A stretch of 64,000 nucleotides of DNA from Hyphomicrobiales bacterium. Lineage in GTDB: Bacteria; Pseudomonadota; Alphaproteobacteria; Rhizobiales; Rhizobiaceae. The translations under genes and the position numbers were made by a program. Positions within the stretch are counted from its first letter, which is position 1. Each line of letters opens with the position of its first letter. Of the stretch, positions 54,264-62,684 are shown piece by piece. Where the stretch lies: contig UBJO01000046.1 in assembly GCA_900465665.1 (NCBI GenBank), positions 1 through 64,000 on the forward strand. Reading direction: 5' to 3'. Under the pieces are notes generated by a model, which did not search any database, was not told where the DNA came from, and worked only from the letters and a program-made list of their open reading frames with translations.

Positions 54264-54494
54264 ATGCTTCAAGCATTCTGGCAGTCAGGACAGCCTCTCG
54301 GCCCCGACGAAATCATCATGATAAACCGCGTTGTCGTCGATTTTCGCCGCGAAAGAAAACTCGAAGCCGATTCCGAAGAAGCGCTACGTGCCGCGGCCGA
54401 GCTTTTAAAGTGGTTTCGAACAGGCGTCACCGAAAGCTGGAAACTGCGGGAATTACTCTACTCGCTGACACCGCCGCAGCCGCCGACCAAATAG
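54264..54494 (+). CDS. Small conserved hypothetical protein
   Basis: 76 residues: MLQAFWQSGQPLGPDEIIMI, RVVVDFRRERKLEADSEEAL, RAAAELLKWFRTGVTESWKL, RELLYSL. The start 54264 is chosen over 54252 because GGAG lies six bases upstream. Charged and helical; this looks like a family recurrent in rhizobia, role unknown. Confidence 0.65.
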   Translation: MLQAFWQSGQPLGPDEIIMINRVVVDFRRERKLEADSEEALRAAAELLKWFRTGVTESWKLRELLYSLTPPQPPTK

Positions 54495-54522
54495 CTATTT
54501 CCATTGCTCCACCTCCGAACTT

Positions 54523-54547
54523 GGAACGAAACTAGCTCCCGCGCTTT
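54523..54547 (+). promoter_or_regulatory. GGAAC-N16-CTTT, possible EcfG/RpoE2 promoter
   Basis: GGAAC (54523-54527), 16 bases, CTTT (54544-54547), 32 bases before the CsbD-like start. Only GGAAC-N18-TT is met. Confidence 0.4.
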
Positions 54548-54578
54548 TCTCCCGGACCCCAATCGCGGAGATTCGATC

Positions 54579-54762
54579 ATGGGAACGTCTGACAGGGTCA
54601 AGGGTCGGCAAACGAAGTTGTAGGTAAGGCGTGCCGCGCTGCAGGTAGGCAGGCAATCGAGAAGATGGGGCCAAGGGCCTCGTTCAGTAAGCCATTGGAA
54701 GGGCTCAAGGCCGCCAAGGGCGATGCCAAGGAAGTTGTAAAGACGTCGTCGACAAGGCCTGA
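54579..54762 (+). pseudogene. csbD: Frameshifted CsbD-family stress protein
   Basis: Reading from ATG 54579 gives MGTSDRVKG, then frame drift: the next frame gives ANEVVGKACRAAGRQAIE and EKMGPRASF, further on LKAAKGDAKEVVK, then DVVDKA and the TGA at 54760-54762. Together these spell a CsbD-like protein (GxANEVVGKA ... AKGxAxxxVKDVVDKA), but no single frame is open. At least two indels are needed. CsbD members are sigma-B/EcfG-regulated stress proteins. Either decayed or a cluster of sequencing errors. Confidence 0.7.
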
Positions 54763-54817
54763 CATCGGATCATAACGCAAGCCCGCACAGGTCGCAGGCT
54801 TTTTCTCGAGGAAGCTC

Positions 54818-55162
54818 ATGAACATCGTAAAGTCAGTGATATGTGCAGCCGGGTTGGCGTTGATCTCTTTCAACGCACAGGCTCAGGATAAGCCGCCCGC
54901 TGATCCGGCAGTCGACGCCTGCAAATCGACCGGATTGCTGGCTCTACAGGAACGTTCGCCAGAAATCACGGACCTCGTGCTCGACATGGAGAGCCTTGCC
55001 GTTAGCAAGGCAGATACAAAGGTCGGCGACGTTCCTGTGAAAACTGTCGTCCTTGGAGAAGCGTACATCTCCCGCAAACAGCAGACAGGCAAGCCCGACC
55101 GCTTCGTCTGCCTCCTTGGTGAAAAAGGCAAGGTCCTTCTCACCTTCTTCACGGCACAATAG
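54818..55162 (+). CDS. Small secreted hypothetical protein
   Basis: 114 residues with a signal peptide (MNIVKSVICAAGLALISFNA, cleavage after AQA). The mature part has two Cys (VDACKST, FVCLLGEKGK) and the segments KTVVLGEAYISRKQQTGKPD and VLLTFFTAQ. GAGGAAGCTC precedes the ATG. No function assigned. Confidence 0.7.
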   Translation: MNIVKSVICAAGLALISFNAQAQDKPPADPAVDACKSTGLLALQERSPEITDLVLDMESLAVSKADTKVGDVPVKTVVLGEAYISRKQQTGKPDRFVCLLGEKGKVLLTFFTAQ

Positions 55163-55164
55163 CT

Positions 55165-55332
55165 GTGGCCGCGCCTCCCAAATTCGATCGAGGTCCGGAG
55201 CAAACCCCTTACCAGGGTCGGCGGACGCCAGATTCCAAAAAGAAAAGGGGGATATCAATCTGGTCGGTGCTTGGACTGGCCCTCTTCATTTTGATGCTGG
55301 CGCTTCTCGGCTTCGACACCTGGCGAGGATGA
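55165..55332 (+). CDS. Small single-pass membrane protein (55 residues)
   Basis: GTG-started frame just after the secreted protein's stop. A polar, basic N-terminus (VAAPPKFDRGPEQTPYQGRR, then PDSKKKRG) is followed by one hydrophobic helix (ISIWSVLGLALFILMLALLG) and FDTWRG. This is the positive-inside pattern of a type II anchor. Its 3' end overlaps a reverse ORF (55255-55545), so one of the two may be wrong. Confidence 0.5.
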   Translation: MAAPPKFDRGPEQTPYQGRRTPDSKKKRGISIWSVLGLALFILMLALLGFDTWRG

Positions 55333-55545
55333 GCAACGTTTAACCATCGTCCGAGTGAGAAGACTTCGACGGTGATGATCGATCGAATTCAGCATGGCGC
55401 AGAGGGAGCGAGCAACGCTTTTGTCCCGCCATCGCAGTTGGCGCCCCTTGTAGTCGGTCGGCCTGCCTGTGAAAATATCGACGACAGTCCAACGACCATC
55501 AGGGCCGAGTTTCAGATCGTAACGGTCGGTGGAATGACAGCTCAT
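55255..55545 (-). CDS. Small hypothetical protein
   Basis: 96 residues: MSCHSTDRYDLKLGPDGRWT, VVDIFTGRPTDYKGRQLRWR, DKSVARSLCAMLNSIDHHRR. The N-terminal beta-strand pattern (LKLGPDGRWTVVDIFTGRP) reads like a small wing or barrel. The last third looks less conserved. The upstream ribosome site is weak. Convergent overlap with the small membrane-protein frame. Confidence 0.5.
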   Translation of the reverse strand: MSCHSTDRYDLKLGPDGRWTVVDIFTGRPTDYKGRQLRWRDKSVARSLCAMLNSIDHHRRSLLTRTMVKRCSSSPGVEAEKRQHQNEEGQSKHRPD

Positions 55546-55788
55546 CGTTGCGGACTATCCACCTAAGGTTATCTTCATATTAAGAAATTACTATGTTTTT
55601 GACTGATCGGTTGGCGCGTTTGCGTTCTGGTGAATAGGACTTGACGCGCAGAGCGAGCGCCAAGCTACTTGAGCAAAGCTAATTGCTCGAGAAGTCCTGA
55701 CATCTTTTAATCTTTTTTCGCGCTAAGAAGTACAGACCTAGTCCACGAACATATTGCGATCGACCTATTTGTTTTTGATGGAGGGCAC

Positions 55789-56229
55789 ATGGAAAAGGAC
55801 ACTATGCGCGACTTTCGCACCGGCTCGGCTCACGACGGAACGCCTCATCCAGTGGATGTTCATGTCGGACTGCAAATCGCTACCGCGAGAAAAGCGAAGC
55901 GTCTGTCACAGAGCCAGCTGGGCGAGGCCATTGGGGTGACCTTTCAGCAGGTTCAGAAGTACGAGCGAGGAACGAACCGCGTTAGCGCCTCTACCTTGTT
56001 TGCGATCATGCATTTTCTAAGCGTGCCGTCGGCGTACTTCTTCGACGGTCTTTCCACCGAATCAAGCGGCGGCTCCGAACCTTTCAATGATCCGCTCAGT
56101 CCTGAGATCCGCGCTTTCCTGAGCTCAAAGATCGGCTTGGAGATTGTCGAGGGATTGTGCCAGACGCCAGCTCCGCTCCAACGTGCTGTGGCGACCATCG
56201 TTGAAAATCTAAAGGTAAAGGACCACTAA
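55789..56229 (+). CDS. XRE-family transcriptional regulator
   Basis: 146 residues. The HTH_3 domain (about 30-85) shows VGLQIATARKAKRLSQSQLG and VTFQQVQKYERGTNRVSAST with the recognition helix QQVQKYE. The C-terminal half (PEIRAFLSSKIGLEIVEGLC) is helical. GGAGGGC precedes the ATG. Standalone repressor; target unknown. AT-rich DNA at 55570-55780 carries the likely promoter. Confidence 0.9.
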   Translation: MEKDTMRDFRTGSAHDGTPHPVDVHVGLQIATARKAKRLSQSQLGEAIGVTFQQVQKYERGTNRVSASTLFAIMHFLSVPSAYFFDGLSTESSGGSEPFNDPLSPEIRAFLSSKIGLEIVEGLCQTPAPLQRAVATIVENLKVKDH

Positions 56230-56374
56230 AGGTCGCTGCCTGGTTCGACACCTCCTTCGGCGATGATCGTCTGACGCTCCCTGGAATTGCAAACCCCGCA
56301 TTGTGACCTATCTCAAATGCTGCATTGCATAAGGAGCAAAAGATGGGTCCAGATCTGGCGATGGCTTGCGGCTG

Positions 56375-57361
56375 ATGTTCCGATTTTCAAAGTCATTATC
56401 GAAGGTGCTGCGCACGCAGCGGAAAATCAGCAAGCTCTTCGAAGTCAAGGTGCGGGCGCCAAGGCGCAAAGCCGCGCGTACCACAGATGCCATATTCGAG
56501 ACAACGTCAAAATTTGGTTCCAACCCTGGAAGGCTCCTCATGAAGTCCTTCGTACCTCGGGACTTGCTGCCGAAATCGCCGCTCGTGGTCGTGCTGCACG
56601 GATGCCGCCAGACGCCGGAGAGCTTCGATGCCGCAAGCGGCATCACCCGGCTTGCGAAGGCGAGGGGCTTCGCCGTCCTGTTTCCGCAGCAGACGGCAAG
56701 CAACAATCCGCACCGCTGCTTCAACTGGTTTCGGCCCAGCGCCGTCGCTCGTGACCGCGGCGAGCTGCTATCGATCAAGCAAATGATAGCGCATGCATGC
56801 TCCAAGCATCGCTGCAACCGCTCGCGGGTCTTCATCGTCGGCTTGTCGGCGGGCGGGGCTATGGCCGCGGCTCTCGTCGCCAATTATCCCGACACCTTCG
56901 CCGGTGCCGCCTTTGTTGCAGGAATGCCGGTCGGCTCGGCACGCGACGCCCTTTCGGCATTGGGGGCAATGAACAGGGGAGCGACTGCGCCTTCGTCAAG
57001 GTGGGGGAGCAACGTGACAGGGTTGTCCGACCTTAAGAGATCCTATCCACCGATTAGTGTCTGGCAGGGCACGCTCGACACCGTGGTCAATCCCAAGAAC
57101 GCGGATGCCATGCTCGAGCAATGGCTGCAGGCCAGCAATGTGGATCCGCTTATACAGCGAACGGAAACGAAATCGTGGGGCACGCGCCGAACATGGGGCG
57201 CAAAGGGACGCAACCCGATCGTATATTATTCGATCAAAGGGATGGGACACGGGTTTCCGGTCAAGCGCACCTCGAAAAACAGCTCGGGTGCAGGTGATCC
57301 GTATGTCTTGGCGGCAGGGGTGTCAGCGCCACTGGAATTGATGCGTCTGTGGGGCATCTGA
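56375..57361 (+). CDS. PHB-depolymerase-family esterase
   Basis: 328 residues, alpha/beta hydrolase: VVLHGCRQTPESFDAASGIT, NNPHRCFNWFRP, nucleophile in VGLSAGGAMAAAL (GxSxG), Asp near WQGTLDTVVNPKNAD, His in MGHGFPVKRTS. This is the PhaZ-like LpqC/poly(3-hydroxybutyrate) depolymerase family; intracellular members cut PHB or act as feruloyl-type esterases. ATG 56375 overlaps the TGA of a short upstream frame that starts at 56343 behind a good AAGGAG site, so it may be translated by coupling, or the N-terminus may be frameshifted. Confidence 0.85.
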   Translation: MFRFSKSLSKVLRTQRKISKLFEVKVRAPRRKAARTTDAIFETTSKFGSNPGRLLMKSFVPRDLLPKSPLVVVLHGCRQTPESFDAASGITRLAKARGFAVLFPQQTASNNPHRCFNWFRPSAVARDRGELLSIKQMIAHACSKHRCNRSRVFIVGLSAGGAMAAALVANYPDTFAGAAFVAGMPVGSARDALSALGAMNRGATAPSSRWGSNVTGLSDLKRSYPPISVWQGTLDTVVNPKNADAMLEQWLQASNVDPLIQRTETKSWGTRRTWGAKGRNPIVYYSIKGMGHGFPVKRTSKNSSGAGDPYVLAAGVSAPLELMRLWGI

Positions 57362-57918
57362 GTGAAACTCGAGATGCTCAACGTCGATCAACGTACCAGG
57401 CTATCGCCCACTCAACAGCTTCTCTTCGACTTCAGTACGGAAGATCCCGACCCCAGTCGTTAAGGTTTATCTAAACTCGGTCGTATGCTCGCGCGAGACG
57501 TCTCGATCAGCCGCGTTCCAAACTTGTGTTGAAAGCCTCGATGAAGGCAAGCGAGCGATGTCTGCATCTGACGCTGAACCCTGGAGGTCTTGCGGACCGC
57601 GAGCCCCGGTGCACCGGAGGCGCTAGCTTCTTTGCGGAATTCGCTCGTCTGGGCAGACCAGTTCGGCGCATCTCTGGCAACCACCAGAAAACGATTGATC
57701 CGGTCTAGGCGTTGAGATGACCGATCCGCCAACTCGAGGGGAAGAACAGGAGTGCGGGCTCCTGGTCGGCAAGTCCACAGGCCACCTCTAGAAATTTCGA
57801 TCGCGACGGCCGATTGTTCGCATTTTATTAAACATGTCGGCAAATACTCCACGTCGAGGGGCAATCTAATTCTGGGCACGCGAGTTCATCTTGCGACGAC
57901 CATGTAGCGGAGACTGCC
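57362..57918. other. Intergenic region without supported gene
   Basis: About 560 bases. A 139-codon reverse frame (57460-57879) has Arg/Ser-rich composition and no ribosome site, so I reject it. No motif or repeat recognised. Confidence 0.4.
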
Positions 57919-58299
57919 ATGTACCAACGTACGGTTCTCATCGTCGAAGATGAAATCCTGATCCGAATGATGCTTGCCGACACCCTCCTTGAAGAAGGCT
58001 ATCATGTCGTCGAGGCTGCGAACGTCCTTGAAGCCGTGGCTGTCCTTGGGCAGCGGAAAATAGACGCTGTCATAACGGACATCGATATGCCGGGCGGCCT
58101 AAGTGGCCTTGATCTAGCACGGATGATTTCCACCGCTCACGTGAAGGTTCCGGTCATCATCGCATCTGGCAGACATCGGCTTGGGCCCGACGAACTGCCG
58201 GGAGACGCCGTGTTCGTCCCCAAGCCGTACGGGCTGGATTTCATTGCAGCAATGGTTGCAAGCATGACTGCAGGCGAGGGGCGTCGGCTCGCGAGCTAG
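57919..58299 (+). CDS. Single-domain response regulator
   Basis: 126 residues: TVLIVEDEILIRMMLADTLL, phospho-acceptor Asp in VITDIDMPGGLSG, pocket in VIIASGRHRLG, Lys in VFVPKPYGLDF. GCGGAGACTGCC precedes the ATG. No kinase gene adjoins it, so it is an orphan receiver; its motifs match the receivers at 13613, 29033 and 62685. Confidence 0.9.
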   Translation: MYQRTVLIVEDEILIRMMLADTLLEEGYHVVEAANVLEAVAVLGQRKIDAVITDIDMPGGLSGLDLARMISTAHVKVPVIIASGRHRLGPDELPGDAVFVPKPYGLDFIAAMVASMTAGEGRRLAS

Positions 58300-58361
58300 A
58301 AAAGCGCCCGATCCATTTTGTTGGGGAGCTCCGGATGATCGCGGTCAATCCCGTCCCATGC

Positions 58362-58387
58362 CCCTGCGACCGACTGTGGTCGCAGGG
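58362..58387. terminator. Strong hairpin between convergent genes
   Basis: CCCTGCGACC-GACTGT-GGTCGCAGGG, perfect ten-base stem between the receiver gene and glgX, which converge here. Likely bidirectional terminator, though without a T tract. Confidence 0.55.
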
Positions 58388-58423
58388 ATCAGTGTCAGTC
58401 CCTGACTGTCGCGTCGGGCACGC

Positions 58424-60508
58424 TTAAGAGCCTGTCGAAAGCAGCACGAGGCTACGGGGCGCCAGCCCGTAGATTTGCGCGTCCCCGACATCTTGGTTTT
58501 CCGTATCAGGATCGGCTGTCGTCAGCTTCACGACCCAGCCCTCTCCTGGAGGTTCAGGCAGGCTGAAGTCAACGACGCCGTCGTGAGGATTAAATAAGAT
58601 CAATACGTCGCTCATGCCTTCTATCGAGGATCCCACCGCTGTCAGGCGCAGGCCGATCGTCGTACTTCCCTGCTCGGCCCACTGCGCTTGTGTCTGCTCA
58701 CCGCCGCCCGGATTAAGCCAGGTCACCGTGGTGCCGTCGCGCCAGCTATCGCGCCGAAGAATTGAGTTTGTCTGACGCAGTTCTATAAGCCTTGCGACGA
58801 AATGGCGAAGGTGATCTGCCGACGCCGGCAGGTTCTCCCAATGCACCCAGCTCAACTCGCTGTCCTGGCAGTAGCCGTTGTTGTTGCCCATCTGGCTCCG
58901 GCCGAATTCATCTCCGGCGAGCAGCATCGGCGTGCCGTGCGACAGAAATAGAGTTGAAAGGAAATTTCGTTTCTGCCGGTCACGGACATCATTAATGCCC
59001 GGATCTTCTGTAGGACCCTCGACGCCATAATTGTAGCTGCGGTTGTCGCTGTGGCCGTCCTTATTATCTTCACCGTTGGCGTCGTTGTGCTTTTGGTCGT
59101 AGGAGACGACGTCGTTCAACGTAAACCCGTCATGCGCGGTTATGAAGTTCACCCCCGCCCATGGCCTGCGGCCACGAAGATCATACACGTCGCCGGAGCC
59201 TAAAACACGCGCCGCAAAGTCGCCGGTAGTGCCGTCGGTGTTTTTCCAGTAATCGCGCACGATGTCACGGTACTTGTCGTTCCACTCGGCCCAACCTGGC
59301 GGAAAGCCACCGACCTGGTAACCTCCAGGGCCGATATCCCAGGGCTCCCCGACCAGCTTCAGGCGCGACAGCACAGGGTCTTGTCCAACGGCGTCGAAGA
59401 AACCGCCACGTTGGTCGAATCCCTCCGGCTCGCGGCCAAGAATGGTGCCCAGATCGAAACGGAAGCCGTCGACATGCATCTCCTGCGCCCAATAGCGCAA
59501 ACTGTCCGTCACCATCTGCAGGACGCGCGGGTGGGAGGTGTTGACCGTGTTTCCGGTTCCGGTGTCATTGATGTAGTAGCGCGGCTGGTCGGGCATCGTT
59601 CGGTAGTAGGAGAAGTTGTCGATGCCTTTGAACGACAAGGTTGGTCCAAGCTCGTTTCCTTCGGCCGTGTGGTTATAGACCACATCGAGGATGACTTCGA
59701 TCCCGCCGTCATGGAACGCGCGAACCATGTCGCGGAAGCCGTTGACGCCCTTTGGCCCGTAGTAGCGCGATGCCGGAGCAAAAAAGGCGAGGGAGTTGTA
59801 TCCCCAGTAGTTCTTCAGTCCCTTGTCGAGCAGATGTGCGTCGTCCGGGAACCAGTGGATCGGCAGGAGCTCGACGGACGTCACGCCCAGGCTGCGGATA
59901 TACTCGACGATCTTTGCGTGTCCCAATCCTTCAAAGGATCCACGCAGTTCCTCCGGAATGGCCGGATGAAGTTTGGTGAAACCCTTGACGTGTGTCTCGT
60001 AGAAGATCGTTTTTGACCAAGGAACTTGCGGTTTTGCATCGCTTTTCCAATCGTAACCTGCCGGATCGATCACGCGGCATTTTGGCATCGATTGCGCGCT
60101 GTCCGTCTCGTCGAAGGAAAGGTCTTTGTCCTCACTGTCCAATTTATATGCAAACTGCGGCTGACCCCAGTCGATGTCGCCGTCGAGTTCGCGCGCGTAT
60201 GGATCGACAAGCAACTTGTTCGGATTGAAGCGGTGGCCTTTTTCGGGATCGTACGGTCCGTGAACGCGGTAGCCGTAGAGTGCCCCAGGCTGAAGGCCGG
60301 GCACGTAACCGTGCCAGATCTCGTTGGTGAATTCCGGAAGTGTGATCCGGTCGGTCTCGGTCTTGCCCGTCTCGTCAAAGAGGCAAAGCTCGACACGCTC
60401 GGCGTGCGCGCTGAAAATCGCAAAGTTAACGCCATCGCCGTCGAAATTTGCGCCGAGGCGCGTCCAGTCGCCTGCAAGCACCTGTCTACTTCCGTGGAAA
60501 TCTGTCAT
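58424..60508 (-). CDS. glgX: Glycogen debranching enzyme (GlgX/TreX type)
   Basis: 694 residues. The CBM48 domain (about 10-125: FDGDGVNFAIFSAHAERVEL) precedes the GH13 barrel. Catalytic nucleophile region VDGFRFDLGTILG, acid/base region LKLVGEPWDIGPGG, third acid VNFITAHDGFTLND; also YKLDS and VVYNHTAEGNELGPTLSFKG. The start 60508 has GAGGA upstream at good spacing. It hydrolyses alpha-1,6 branches of glycogen or limit dextrins. It is divergent from treZ; each has a GGAAC-N16-AGTT promoter, suggesting joint stress control. Confidence 0.93.
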   Translation of the reverse strand: MTDFHGSRQVLAGDWTRLGANFDGDGVNFAIFSAHAERVELCLFDETGKTETDRITLPEFTNEIWHGYVPGLQPGALYGYRVHGPYDPEKGHRFNPNKLLVDPYARELDGDIDWGQPQFAYKLDSEDKDLSFDETDSAQSMPKCRVIDPAGYDWKSDAKPQVPWSKTIFYETHVKGFTKLHPAIPEELRGSFEGLGHAKIVEYIRSLGVTSVELLPIHWFPDDAHLLDKGLKNYWGYNSLAFFAPASRYYGPKGVNGFRDMVRAFHDGGIEVILDVVYNHTAEGNELGPTLSFKGIDNFSYYRTMPDQPRYYINDTGTGNTVNTSHPRVLQMVTDSLRYWAQEMHVDGFRFDLGTILGREPEGFDQRGGFFDAVGQDPVLSRLKLVGEPWDIGPGGYQVGGFPPGWAEWNDKYRDIVRDYWKNTDGTTGDFAARVLGSGDVYDLRGRRPWAGVNFITAHDGFTLNDVVSYDQKHNDANGEDNKDGHSDNRSYNYGVEGPTEDPGINDVRDRQKRNFLSTLFLSHGTPMLLAGDEFGRSQMGNNNGYCQDSELSWVHWENLPASADHLRHFVARLIELRQTNSILRRDSWRDGTTVTWLNPGGGEQTQAQWAEQGSTTIGLRLTAVGSSIEGMSDVLILFNPHDGVVDFSLPEPPGEGWVVKLTTADPDTENQDVGDAQIYGLAPRSLVLLSTGS

Positions 60509-60539
60509 GGGAGTCCTCAAAGAGATTTGGCGCCTTGAA

Positions 60540-60564
60540 AACTCGGAGACTTAGGATTCGTTCC
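60540..60564 (-). promoter_or_regulatory. GGAAC-N16-AGTT promoter of glgX
   Basis: On the reverse strand GGAAC (60560-60564), 16 bases, AGTT (60540-60543), 32 bases before the glgX start. Confidence 0.5.
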
Positions 60565-60588
60565 GCAACCTTTTCCAAGGCGGGGACG

Positions 60589-60613
60589 GGAACCTAATGA
60601 ACGGAACGAAGTT
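60589..60613 (+). promoter_or_regulatory. GGAAC-N16-AGTT promoter of treZ
   Basis: GGAAC (60589-60593), 16 bases, AGTT (60610-60613), 37 bases before the treZ start. It is back-to-back with the glgX site. Confidence 0.5.
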
Positions 60614-60649
60614 GCGCAGACCAGGGTATCTGCCAAGGATTAAAGCCAC

Positions 60650-62422
60650 GTGACACAGCTATCGTTCGGCCCTCTTTTCGAAGACGAAAACATCACTTTC
60701 CGGTTCTGGGCACCGAAGCACAAGTCCATCATGCTACGGCTGGCCGGTATGCCAGATCTGGCAATGGAGGCTCACGACAACGGTTGGTTCACCCGACGCG
60801 TGGACGGCGTCGCCCCCGGCTCGCGTTACAGCTTCGTCCTGAGCAACGGCCTCGTCGTTCCAGATCCCGCGTCGCGCTATCAGCCTGACGACGTCCATGG
60901 CGCCAGCGAGCTTGTGGGAGGAAAGGAATTTCCTTGGAGCCGGCCACAGTGGAAAGGCAGGCCGTGGAATGAGATGGTCATCTACGAACTGCATGTCGGC
61001 ACTTTCACCAAGGCGGGAACGTTCACCGCCGCGATCGAGCGACTGGACTATCTTCGCCAGCTCGGCGTGACTGCACTGCAGCTCATGCCTGTCGCCGACT
61101 TTCGAGGCGGGCGAGGCTGGGGTTACGACGGCGTTCTGCCCTACGCGCCAGAGAGCAGCTACGGGCGACCGGAAGATTTAAAAGCGCTGATCGACGCCGC
61201 CCATGAGCGCGAGATCTGCTGCTTCCTTGACGTCGTCTACAATCACTTCGGACCTGACGGTAACTACATCCCGGCATATGCTCCGCTGTTTTCGGACAAG
61301 CATTCCTCTCCTTGGGGCGACGGCGTGAACTACGACGACGAGGGATCCAGCGAGGTTCGCAAGTTCGTCGTCGAAAACGTTGCCTACTGGATCAACGAGT
61401 TCCGCTTCGATGGACTTCGGTTCGACGCCGTCCACGCAATCAAGGATGATAGCGATCAGCATCTGCTGGCGCTTATCGCTTCGACCGCCAAGGAAGCAGC
61501 AGGTGACCGCCATGTCCACCTCATCGTCGAGAACGAGGACAATTCGAGTGATCTGCTTGAGAGGGACGCGAATGGCATTCCCAAGCTCTACACCGCACAA
61601 TGGAACGATGACATCCATCACGTTCTGCACTCGGCAGCCACCGGGGAGGATTTCGGCTACTATGCAGACTACGCGCACGATCCCGACAAAATAGCTCGGG
61701 CCTTATCGGAGGGCTTCGTCTTTCAGGGCGAGCAAATGCCATACCGAGGTTCGCGCCGCGGTCAACCCAGCAGACATCTTCCCCCTACAGCCTTTATCTC
61801 GTTCATTCAAAACCACGACCAGGTGGGCAACCGCGCGTTCGGTGACCGCTTGTCGAACGTAGCTTCCTTGCAGGCGATAAAAGCACTGGCAAGCGTCTAT
61901 CTTTTGGCCCCTCAGATCCCCATGATCTTCCAAGGCGAGGAATGGAATGCGCGAACGCCGTTCCCGTATTTCTGCGACTTTGACGAAGAGCTGAACGAAA
62001 ATGTTCGCAAAGGCAGGCGTGAAGAACTGTCTCGACTTCCCGGTTTCGACGACGAGAGTGTGAAATTGGCCCCGGATCCGACCACTCTTGAGACATTCTT
62101 GAGCGCGAAGCTGAATTGGCAAGAGCCAGCGCAGGCAGACAACGCGGCAATGCTCGATACTTATCGAGAACTCATCGCGCTACGACACAGGGAGATCGTT
62201 CCCCACCTTGACGCCTGTCACACTGAGTACGCCAGAACATCGGGTCATATCGTCGAAGTTTGCTGGTCGCTCGGTATCGATCGCCGACTTCGACTGGTCG
62301 CTAACCTGTCTTCAGAAGTCCAAAGACAACAGGGCGTTCCGGCGGGGCGATCGATATGGTCGACAGGCTTGATAGACACGCGCGCAATCGGAGCGTGGTC
62401 GGTTGTGTGGACTATCGACTGA
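60650..62422 (+). CDS. treZ: Malto-oligosyltrehalose trehalohydrolase
   Basis: 590 residues, the usual TreZ length, GTG start. An N-terminal isoamylase-like domain (about 1-95) precedes GH13: MVIYELHVGTFTKAGTFTAA, GYDGVLPYAPESSYGRPEDL (typical of TreZ and branching enzymes), the Asp nucleophile in FDGLRFDAVHAIKDD, the Glu in LIVENEDNS, Asp in SFIQNHDQVGNRAFG. It releases trehalose from maltooligosyltrehalose, so it needs TreY, which is not seen in the window. Divergent from glgX. Confidence 0.92.
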   Translation: MTQLSFGPLFEDENITFRFWAPKHKSIMLRLAGMPDLAMEAHDNGWFTRRVDGVAPGSRYSFVLSNGLVVPDPASRYQPDDVHGASELVGGKEFPWSRPQWKGRPWNEMVIYELHVGTFTKAGTFTAAIERLDYLRQLGVTALQLMPVADFRGGRGWGYDGVLPYAPESSYGRPEDLKALIDAAHEREICCFLDVVYNHFGPDGNYIPAYAPLFSDKHSSPWGDGVNYDDEGSSEVRKFVVENVAYWINEFRFDGLRFDAVHAIKDDSDQHLLALIASTAKEAAGDRHVHLIVENEDNSSDLLERDANGIPKLYTAQWNDDIHHVLHSAATGEDFGYYADYAHDPDKIARALSEGFVFQGEQMPYRGSRRGQPSRHLPPTAFISFIQNHDQVGNRAFGDRLSNVASLQAIKALASVYLLAPQIPMIFQGEEWNARTPFPYFCDFDEELNENVRKGRREELSRLPGFDDESVKLAPDPTTLETFLSAKLNWQEPAQADNAAMLDTYRELIALRHREIVPHLDACHTEYARTSGHIVEVCWSLGIDRRLRLVANLSSEVQRQQGVPAGRSIWSTGLIDTRAIGAWSVVWTID

Positions 62423-62537
62423 TAGAGCGGTGGAAGTCTTACCGCATTCACGCCCCACGCCTCGCAAGTCAGGCACGCACAACGTGCGGATTAGCCTCGC
62501 AGAAGACGTCGCCACACCGCATTCTCAATTTATCGCG

Positions 62538-62562
62538 GGAACCCAGCCTAATCCTGCGAGTT
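62538..62562 (+). promoter_or_regulatory. GGAAC-N16-AGTT, EcfG/RpoE2-like promoter
   Basis: GGAAC (62538-62542), 16 bases, AGTT (62559-62562). It is 123 bases before the DUF2934-receiver start, so a leader would follow. Confidence 0.4.
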
Positions 62563-62684
62563 GTGCGGTTTGAATGAGACGATGGGAACGGCCGACATGA
62601 GGCGATTGCTCCCAAAGTGGAGGGTACTCCATCCCGGCAACAGGTCGGGATCTGCGTTGTTGAACAATTTGAAAGGAGTTCGAA

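Noticed and set aside
57460-57879. 139-codon reverse ORF
   Set aside because: Arg/Ser/Pro-rich, no ribosome site, no recognisable motif, and no conserved pattern; typical chance frame in GC-rich DNA.
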